DNA from: Phoronis australis
Lineage: Eukaryota > Phoronida > Phoronidae
DNA length: 64,000 nt
Assembly (NCBI GenBank): GCA_002633005.1
Contig: NMRA01000316.1
Span: forward strand, 13,598-77,597
Reading direction: 5' to 3'
Part shown: positions 56,743 to 64,000 of the stretch, piece after piece
How positions within the stretch are numbered: the first letter of the stretch is position 1
Layout of the letters: every line of letters begins with the position of its first letter
Made by a program: the position numbers and the translations under genes
Notes under the pieces: generated by a model
Database searches by the model: none
The model's input: only the letters and a program-made list of their open reading frames with translations
Told to the model about the DNA's origin: nothing

Positions 56743-57695
56743 ATTCTTTCAAGTGTGGAAATCTTGAATTTTCTAAAAACTGTAAGGTTTCTATGTGATT
56801 AAAATTTACGTTTTCAAGTTTTTAAAATTTGAATGTAGTGAGATATTTTTATATTTTGGTTCGAAAATTTTCCCATTATTTTCCAACAAAAAACAATTAT
56901 TTACTCTTGCAAAACCCATCATCTCATAAAAATGTTGCCCGAATGTTTCCTGAACATTTATATAGATACAAACCATAAAAGGACGACCGTTTAACCAGTA
57001 CTGATTTAGCTAGTGCAAAACGTAATCATTATCGCACGTCTTTGTGAATTTAAATGTAGACGAACATCCGGTGACCAACAGCAGTAAGAATGCACCCAAT
57101 GTTAATCCCCTGAGACACTGACCTAGTCAGTACAATTTAATCAATAGAACTCATGCAATTCTTAAAAAAACGTAGTTATTGTGCAAGTTTCCTTTGTGTT
57201 GAGTTGTATTCGTAAGGCAGTTTTCACCGGAAGTCAACAGTTTGAATTTTATAACGACAGTCAACTTCGAAGAAAAAGTCGTGTGTTGGCCAGCCCGCGA
57301 CAATGAAGTTTATATTTCTACGAGCAGAGCCAGCAAGAAAACATTTCAGAAGTTTTGGAAGTCAGGTTAGTGCCAGAGAGCGTTCTAAAATCGATTGGCC
57401 ATCGGTGCTGTGATTTTCAACGAACGTTCAGTTGTTTGTCAACTACTCAGTCACGAGCCACGCTGTCACATACCAACATGGACTCATTCTATGTGTGAAT
57501 TATCTAAACTTCTAACGCGTAATATACTTCTGGAGGTCCATCAAAGGAAGCCATAACGTTCACATAAGGCTATTACTCTAATTATATTTCTGTCTTCTGA
57601 GGTTGTGTCAGTGTGATAAATGCAAGGGCGGGGGGGGGGGACTACCAAGTACCAAGGCAAAGTGNAGGTCACTAATTTGCAAGGTTCACTTGCCT
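56743..57695. other. No gene seen (BIRC6 intron)
   Basis: AT-rich intronic sequence with no coding signal. A G run (57629-57639) and an N (57665) occur near the right end. Confidence 0.4.
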
Positions 57696-57933
57696 CATCC
57701 ACGCACCAATCCTAAAATTTGGGGGGTGCTCAAATTTTTGGGCATGTTGACCTTTTACTAAAAAAACGTGGTATGTTCAGAGCTGTGCACAGTGCATTCC
57801 TGAATTACAGCTTTTTAGTGGTCTCGTGTCTCGTTTTCTCAATTTTTTTTGTTTCTATGAGGCTGACCTTTTCATGGCCACTTCGGCAAGTGGGGGGGGG
57901 TGCTCGTTCGAACCTCCCCTGGGTGCGCGCATG
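57696..57933 (+). mobile_element. MITE copy 4 (CATGCGCGCACCCAG family)
   Basis: The left end is CATCCACGCACCAATCC followed by GGGGGGTGCTCAAATTTTTG. The right end is GTGCTCGTTCGAACCTCCCC followed by TGGGTGCGCGCATG. The interior motifs TGACCTTTTACT, GTCTCGTTTTCTC, TTTTTGTTTCTATGAGG and CACTTCGGC match the family. Its right end appears again at 58189-58256 as part of an assembly duplication. Confidence 0.8.
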
Positions 57934-58503
57934 TGCATGGTTCTCAAAATTAAGAATCACCAATGTAACTATTGTATTGCCTATTTTGACTGATTTGCTC
58001 AGGTTTCACGGGAGGATCTAGGTTATTGAATGTGAAGGGACATCCCGATCCCGCTACTAGTACCCTATCTGGAATACCTCCCGCATAGGTCACAATGTAC
58101 CCAAGTGAAATCTCACCAGTCAGCATGTTAACTATTGTGAAGCACAGTGAAACTTGCATAATTCCTATCTAATTGCACCAAATAATTNACCTTTTCATGC
58201 CCACTTCGGCAAGTGGGGGGGGGGTGCTCGTTCGAACCTCCCCTGGGTGCGCGCATGTGCCTGGGTCTCAAAATTAAGAATCACCAATGTAACTATTGTA
58301 TTGCCTATTTTGACTGATTTGCTTAGGTTTCACGAGGTTATTGAATGTGAAAGGACATCCCGATCCCGCTACTATTACCCTATCTGGAATACCTCCCGGC
58401 ATAGGTCACAATGTACCCAAGTGAACTCTCACCAGTCAACATGTTAACTATTGTGAAGCACAGTGAAACTTGCATAATTCCTATCTAATTGCACCAAATA
58501 ATT
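57866..58503. other. Local duplication around N at 58188 (probable assembly artefact)
   Basis: 57866-58187 and 58189-58503 are nearly identical direct copies separated by one N. They differ by a few substitutions and small indels, for example CATGGCC/CATGCCC and a missing GGATCTAGG. This is what two overlapping contig ends or haplotypes look like when joined without merging. Confidence 0.8.
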
Positions 58504-58539
58504 CAATGCCAATAAGGAAATCTGTGTGATTTGACCTTG

Positions 58540-58862
58540 GGATTGAGTATGTGCTTTCGAATTTTTACCGGGTTGTGGAATACTAGAATGTGGCAAAAGT
58601 TTGCATATTCAGACTTAAAATTGTCACCTTCAATGCGAGTTCAACTGGTTTTATTGAAATCAAATATTTCAATGTCATGGTGAAAGTGATAGTTAATCTG
58701 NGGATTGAGTATGTGCTTTCGAATTTTTACCGGGTTGTGGAATACTAGAATGTGGCAAAAGTTTGCATATTCAGACTGAAAATTTTCACCTTCAATGCGA
58801 GTTCAACTGGTTTTATTGAAATCAAATATTTCAATGTCATGGTGAAAGTGATAGTTAATCTG
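58540..58862. other. Local duplication around N at 58701 (probable assembly artefact)
   Basis: 58540-58700 and 58702-58862 are 161-bp direct copies differing at only two or three bases, with a single N between them. Confidence 0.85.
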
Positions 58863-59330
58863 TGTACAACTTTATCTAGGAGTTGAGTTGAGTTGAATAT
58901 CCTGGGTGAGAAACATCATGACCGCCGGTCCTCTAAACTGGACCTCCAGGAATCAAATGGGACCGCCGCACCAGAAAATGGGACTGACGCACCTAAAAAC
59001 ATGACTGCCCCACCACAAAACAGGACCGCGGGGGACTAAAACCGCAATGACTAAGATTTATTATCGTTAGGCCTACACAGATCATACAATGGGGCTATGT
59101 ACGTATGCACATGCAGGTCTTGTGTAGATTAATCCACCGGAATCTTTTGTGCGCAATAGAGGACACTTCGCTTTGTAATACACGGCGCTTTTGAGTTTTA
59201 CTCATCACCAGGCTCCCGGCTGCGGTATGTGACTTATAAACAATTGAAAGGTCAACATTTAATAAATCTAACAGTTCAAAACAACCACGTTGTACGCTTT
59301 TGAGCTAAATAATTATAATTTTATCCACTG

Positions 59331-59607
59331 CGTAAGTTTTAGAACAATATGAAAATCATTTTCTCCAATTTGACGTTTAAAGTTAGTCAAGTAAAAAAAC
59401 GGGCCTTCTGGTTCCCGGGTGAAGCATCATAAAAAAAAAAAACAGTGCAGGTGGTCTGATGTCATTTGCGGTGCATCAGACGTGCGCAGGCCTCATGGTT
59501 GGGCCCANCGTAAGTTTTAGAACAAAATGAAAATCATTTTCTCCAATTTGACGTTTAAAGTTAGTCAAGTAAAAAAACGGGCCTCCTGGTTCTCGGGTGA
59601 AGCATTA
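59331..59607. other. Local duplication around N at 59508 (probable assembly artefact)
   Basis: CGTAAGTTTTAGAACAA begins both 59331-59430 and 59509-59607, which match almost base for base. The 77 bp between the first copy and the N (59431-59507) is a poly-A run plus the short hairpin repeat and has no counterpart after the second copy, so the left contig end may be chimeric. Confidence 0.75.
59447..59507. repeat. Short dispersed hairpin-forming repeat, copy 2
   Basis: GCAGGTGGTCTGATGTC, a short loop and GGTGCATCAGACGTGCGCAG form a stem of nine pairs (GTCTGATGT with GCATCAGAC), followed by GCCTC and GGGCCCA. It is homologous to 34902-34957, with the stem preserved by paired base changes. Confidence 0.6.
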
Positions 59608-59836
59608 TCATACTAGCTGCCTTTTTGCGGCAAAGCTGTATACTAAATATACAGCTTTGCGCCGATGTGGGTAAAAAACTGAACATGTAAAATCTTCACC
59701 CGGCGAATATGTGTTATTAACGACACTCATCCTTGAGTAAACTAAATTATTTCATCGGCGCTCGAGAAAAATTGTCGTTCTGTCGTTATTCTGCGTTCTC
59801 TTAAGTCGGCTTACATTGGCCGGTTCCTTTTCCCCC

Positions 59837-60207
59837 CGGCCGATTCTTCAGTCAACTGTTCTTCTACAAGGTTGCATACCTGGCACAACAAATTATCTAA
59901 ACTGGTTTCATTTCGTTATAAGTTTTTAGTATACCAGCAAATTGAATTTCAGAACAATTCTTGTTGCCGCGAAGTTGTCGTCATCTTCCAAAAGATGTCG
60001 CAAAATTTTTCTGAGGAAATGNCGGCCGATTCTTCAGTCAACTGTTCTTCTACAAGGTTGCGTACCTGGCACAACAAATTATCTAAACTGGTTTCATTCC
60101 GTTATAAGTTTTTAGTATACCAGCAAATCGAATTTCAAAACAATTCTTGTTGCCGCGAAGTTGTCGTCATCTTCCAAAAGATGTCGCAAAATTTTTCTGA
60201 GGAAATG
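59837..60207. other. Local duplication around N at 60022 (probable assembly artefact)
   Basis: 59837-60021 and 60023-60207 are 185-bp direct copies beginning CGGCCGATTCTTCAG and ending GAGGAAATG, separated by one N. The continuous frame that seems to run through both copies is therefore an artefact. Confidence 0.85.
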
Positions 60208-60696
60208 GCGCGTGCACATGTCACGAGGGCGACAAACTTATTGTTACAATAGTTCATAGACTGTTTTTCACTCAAGCTGTTGCGACCTGCAAGGTGAGTG
60301 TTGGTTGACGCCTACATTTTGCGTGTGCCTGCACTGGTCGCGCGCTCTACTACATGTTGATGTAAGTTTCACGACGAGGTGACTAGCAGAACTACCCGGG
60401 CTGTGGGAAATTTCGGGGATGTAACGGAGCTCAATAACGCTAAGCTGTCAAGCTTTTTTTTGGCGATAGTCTTTACACAGCTATCTGACCGGTTACGTCA
60501 TAACCCGCAGTATCACAAAGGCCTTAACTACTCAGTCCCCGGCGGTCCTGTTTTGTGGTGGGGCGGTCATGTTTTTAGGTGCATCAGTCCTGTTTTGTGG
60601 TGGGGCGGTCATGTTTTTAGGTGCGTCAGTCCTGTTTTGGGTGAGTCGGTCTGATTTAGAGGACCGGCGGTCGTATTGTTTCTCACCCTTGAATAT

Positions 60697-61177
60697 GAAC
60701 TGACTAGAATGATCTCCTCATGTCTGTAGGGGCATATTCGTTTCCCTCTAGAAATTTGCTTGAAACCTAAATTTAATATCTTTGCAAATGTCAACCAGTA
60801 AATTGATTGGTAGGAGTACTATTTTTGTTTCCTGTAGTACATGAGATAATAATTTTATTTTTACTGTAAACTATTATGGTTACGTAAGACTTCTCGTGAA
60901 GACCATGCCAGTATCTTCAATGGTGGATTCAGAAGACATCTAAGTGGCCATGACCCCGGCCCCCTAAAACGCTACAAGATCAATTGGCAGTTGGGGGGCA
61001 GGGGGTGAATGCCTGATAGGCAAAACCCTACTTTGCCCTAACCCCCCAACTCAAAATCCTGGACCCCCCACCACCCCTGATCTTTACATGGATAACATTC
61101 CCTGTAAATGGGTTATATCTGGATTCTTAAGAAGCTATCACATACTGTTCTGTTTACTAATATCTCACTGTTTTCAG
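60697..61177. other. No gene seen
   Basis: Sequence between the hAT-like element and the next exon. No feature apart from C/G-rich runs near 60955-61075. Confidence 0.35.
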
Positions 61178-61282
61178 GTCTCTATTAACTTGGCAGAGTA
61201 CGTGGAAGAACAAGACATCCAAACATTTGCATCGAAACAATCACCCAGGGGTGGTATTGGGCTGTTTACATCGACATGGCAG
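61178..61282 (+). CDS. Putative internal exon, unknown product
   Basis: The exon lies between acceptor ACTGTTTTCAG and donor TGGCAG|GTAGAG, 105 nt, phase 0 at both ends. It encodes 35 residues: VSINLAEYVEEQDIQTFASK, then GGIGLFTSTWQ. Amino-acid composition and splice sites look real, but I do not recognise the family. It is on the strand opposite to BIRC6, so it belongs to a neighbouring or overlapping gene. Confidence 0.4.
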
Positions 61283-62197
61283 GTAGAGCTTCATATGTTT
61301 CATTGTTGAGTTAAAAATAGTGCTGCTATCAGGGTTTGAATTTGAAACAATATGAAATTTGTCCTTGGTTTAGCCAATGGGATTATAATCTTTAACAAGC
61401 TCACTGATTCTTGTAGCCATTTGGTCAAGTCAATGTAAAGCTTCTTGGTTTTGCTATAAGTTTCAAAAAGTACACGCGGAAGTATACATGTGAGATTAAA
61501 CTTTCAGTTCTAACCCTGGTTGTGCCGGCTAAATGTCCATGAAACATTAGTAAGAAGTTCTATGCTGGCTGGAAACAGCTAGTTAGAATACAACTAGCTC
61601 TGCTCATTATGTAGAGTTGTGCATTTTCTTATCAGATTAACGAATTAAACAATGAAAAGTTCATAAAAATAATGGGAATTGAAGTTTATTGCAGTTGCCA
61701 ACAGTTTCATCATTTGATAAAAATATGAATTAATTTGTCATAGAACTTGAACTAAAAAGTTACATAATACGATACCTGGTTAGCCTGAAGTCCAACTTTT
61801 ATTAACACATTAAGTTTTGTCATATGCACGGTTTGTTCTAGATTGTGATAGCATGATAGGTGACCATGTGCATGTTTTGTATTCAAGTTGTATAGAATAA
61901 AATTGTTTTGAATGTCGCGAATCCAGGATTAAAACTTCATTCAAAACAGTATGTGGAAAACTGACCCACTACAGTGCATGCTTGAAGTAAACTTGCAGAC
62001 TAGTCTTGCACTTGAATCCTGGAGAGTGATTGGTTAAATTTTGTGTTTGAAGACTATTTTCTAGGCTCTGTATGTAAGTCAGGAAGTTTTACAAATCAGT
62101 GTTGTATAAACAGCACGATAAATATCCAGCAAGTTGAGTTGTCTTATACAGATAGCTTTTACCCGTCTGTTATTAAAATTTTTTGTCTTTATTGCAG
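61283..62197 (+). other. Probable intron of the plus-strand gene
   Basis: About 915 bp with no other coding signal, ending in TTTTTTGTCTTTATTGCAG. Confidence 0.35.
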
Positions 62198-62224
62198 AGT
62201 GTGCCTTCAACAATCGTTGGATAA
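62198..62224 (+). CDS. Putative terminal exon of the plus-strand gene
   Basis: Taking the first AG of TTATTGCAG|AGTGTG, the phase 0 join to the previous exon gives eight codons, SVPSTIVG, and TAA at 62222-62224. Two other frames stay open further (to 62276 and 62382), so a different phase or a base error could extend the protein. The assignment is weak. Confidence 0.25.
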   Translation, partial: SVPSTIVG

Positions 62225-62400
62225 GGAAGGCTACCCAGACAACGCAACGTACGCACTTACGAACTGCAGCTCATGAACCTATGAATTCAGTTATCTGTGC
62301 TCAGAAACGCACGTTTGTAGTCACAAAACATGGATTATTTGCCTGTGAAGCTACGCGAGCAGATCCAGCTAAAGAAGATTAAGTGGCTTGTGGTCTACCA

Positions 62401-62906
62401 TAGGGCCCTTTCACATTGACTTAACTCTTGTCTGAGTGGAGCATCGGCGTACACTGCAAAGTTAACTGGACCTTGTCCTTCATTCTGGCTTCGGTCGTTA
62501 ATGAACTTCGAAGTAAACAGTAGGTGACGCTGTCGTGATCGAAGGTATCGCAAGGTAGCACTGCACGCTAAGATGTGACAACTTGGGAACATTTACATGT
62601 GTTAATTGACATAAAACTTATTTTTAAATTGATTGGTGATTATTATAGCAAGGTATAAGCAACTATTAGCCATCACACTACTATGCAATTGTTAATGATA
62701 ACAGTGGCCCCTGGCAATAACTTCGATAGGACTGAAGTTGATCGTTTATACTGCGTGGCAGCGTTGATGCTAAGCATTTAAATCCACCTGTTTAGTGCGA
62801 AGTTAACTGGCGCTGTTAACCTCCTTCCAGGACCAAAGTTTAAGCGTTCATACTGACATTAACTCCCAAAAACTTCGACATGTCGATGTTAGTATGAAAG
62901 GCCCTA
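62401..62906. mobile_element. Non-autonomous TIR element (TAGGGCC...GGCCCTA)
   Basis: The 506-bp segment begins TAGGGCCCTTTCACATTGAC and ends AGTATGAAAGGCCCTA, so the ends are inverted repeats of TAGGGCC-TTTCA. Subterminal AACTTCGAAGT and CTTCGACATGTCGA palindromes and repeated GTTAACTGG motifs are also present. There is no transposase and the target duplication is unclear (TA at most). Confidence 0.65.
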
Positions 62907-64000
62907 TATGTGCATGAAGTACAGTAGCTTTAAATTAAAGGAAAAAGAATATTTTTGTGGTCGAATGTCTAAGTTTTCTAATTTCCATCTTGTATAAGCA
63001 GGTTGTACTTAGGGTTACTCTTAGTGAAACTTGTTCGCACCATGGAGTGTATTGAATTTACTGTTATTATGATTGTCAACAAAACGAAACTTTGACTTTT
63101 AAATTGATATTTTTAAGGTTGAAAACAATTATAGGTGATTCTAGGCATTATTTCTAGCATAAGGATTGTACTTCCCAAAATCAAACCTGTGGCCATTGTC
63201 GATAAACTTTTAGTTACCTGTTACGTTTTATGTTATGCTTTTGTCTCTGCGGATATTCTTGGATTTTGCATATTAAGTGATTTGTTATTCTTGGTGTCAT
63301 TGCTGTAATTTTNAAATATTGTCATTGTCCTTTATTGAACCGAGATTCTTGGATTTTAACAGTCTCTTCTCTCCTCAGTAAAACGTGTGTCTCGCGCAAC
63401 CACTCGGCAGTCGCTTTTCTGCCGATATATAGCCTATAGTGCCAGTGACCGCCATATTGATTTCTTTGTTTGGCCGGACTGCGTCGGGTCGCCTAACAAA
63501 AATGTGCGTTTGCAAGGGATTGTGTGAAGCACACATCGTTAAATGTTTTTGTTCCGACTAATTTTTCTTACGTGCTTGTATTTTACAACTGTCTTCTTGC
63601 CAAAATTGGATCTGGCTTGTTTATTATATCGCCTCCTTTGGTTCAGTCAAGGGGGTGGCTAGTAAACAAATCGTAACAGTTGACACAGTGTCAAAGAACG
63701 GCAGCCAGACCGGGTTGTTAGGGTTGTACTTTTTTGCTTTTCAACTTTTTCCACACCCGTGTAATCTAAACATTTCCCTAGTGTGAAATAAGCTAACTGA
63801 AGCAAAACAGTTTTAGCAATGTGTATTTTTGACACACTGAAATACAAGTTCAGAATTATGGGAGGGGAACCCAAAATTCATGAGCAATGATGGATGTGGG
63901 ATGCTTCAATGGCACGTTGTAGACAGGGTACCCNCCCCCCCCCCCCCCCTAAACTTCTCCCAGATAATATTAGGCAGTTTTGGGTGATGAGTATTACCCT
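62907..64000. other. No gene seen; promoter-like stretch and poly-C
   Basis: A CG-richer stretch at 63380-63530 (CTCGCGCAAC, CTGCCGATATATAGCC, GACCGCCATATTG) could be a promoter for a gene reading rightwards, but the first ATG (about 63502) opens only a short cysteine-rich frame. Ns lie at 63313 and 63934, the latter followed by about 14 Cs. Confidence 0.3.

Larger units (their letters stand above)
58901..60688. mobile_element. hAT-like non-autonomous element with 8-bp target duplication
   Basis: TTGAATAT occurs immediately outside both ends (58893-58900 and 60689-60696). The ends are inverted repeats: GGGTGAGAAACATCATGACC on the left against GGGTGAGAAACAATACGACC read inwards from the right, then GCCGGTCCTCTAAA in both. 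Inside each arm is a tandem motif of the type ACTGACGCACCTAAAAACATG with GCCCCACCACAAAACAGG. An 8-bp duplication and a C-GGG-type terminus suggest the hAT superfamily. No transposase is seen. The interior contains two N-flanked duplications, so the true length is shorter than given. Confidence 0.75.

Noticed and set aside
59872-60252. 126-residue frame with an internal repeat of ~60 residues
   Set aside because: The repeat is the N-flanked assembly duplication at 60022, so the frame is not real as shown.

Overview
The window is nuclear DNA of an animal, most likely a marine invertebrate. Genes are split by GT-AG introns, codon use is AT-leaning, mobile elements of many classes are abundant, and the recognisable proteins are animal ones: a fibrinogen-related secreted protein and the giant IAP/ubiquitin ligase BIRC6. 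I cannot fix the phylum from the sequence. There is no bacterial operon structure, rRNA, convincing tRNA or CRISPR array. Single N characters, several flanked by near-identical copies of the same sequence, point to an imperfect draft assembly, so small frameshifts must be read with care.

Left third (1-13.3 kb). A transposon-type SGNH-hydrolase ORF with a 70-bp palindrome-bearing tandem repeat comes first, then a TA-rich block. A plus-strand gene follows for a secreted protein: exon 1 (4479-4769) encodes a signal peptide and a PAN/apple-like cysteine domain, and a later exon (12652-13256) encodes a fibrinogen C-terminal domain. The gene's 5' half (about 3291-11524) is duplicated at about 26431-34022. 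The right-hand copy keeps exon 1 but stops about 1.1 kb short of where the fibrinogen exon would be, leaving an orphan exon.

Middle (13.3-26.4 kb and 34-45 kb). Mostly intergenic or intronic DNA carrying mobile-element debris: the end of a Ty3/gypsy pol, a 70-bp minisatellite, a MITE family with CATGCGCGCACCCAG ends (four copies plus a head-to-head fragment), a 545-bp foldback, a 1.44-kb long-TIR element, a LINE RT fragment and a broken gypsy gag with a very short LTR. Several plus- or minus-strand exons of unknown or uncertain product lie between 36.4 and 40.3 kb. A CRE/octamer/TATA cluster lies at 45.4 kb.

Right third (45-64 kb). Four minus-strand exons of a BIRC6 orthologue (56237 down to 46591) have matching splice phases and family-specific sequence. 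A 1.39-kb inverted-repeat element sits exactly on the splice donor of one exon, and three single-base frameshifts disturb two others. The intron upstream of the 5'-most exon holds an unusual array of the palindrome AACTTAAGTT. Further right are a hAT-like element with an 8-bp target duplication (58901-60688), assembly duplications around Ns, two plus-strand exons of unknown function and another TIR element (62401-62906).
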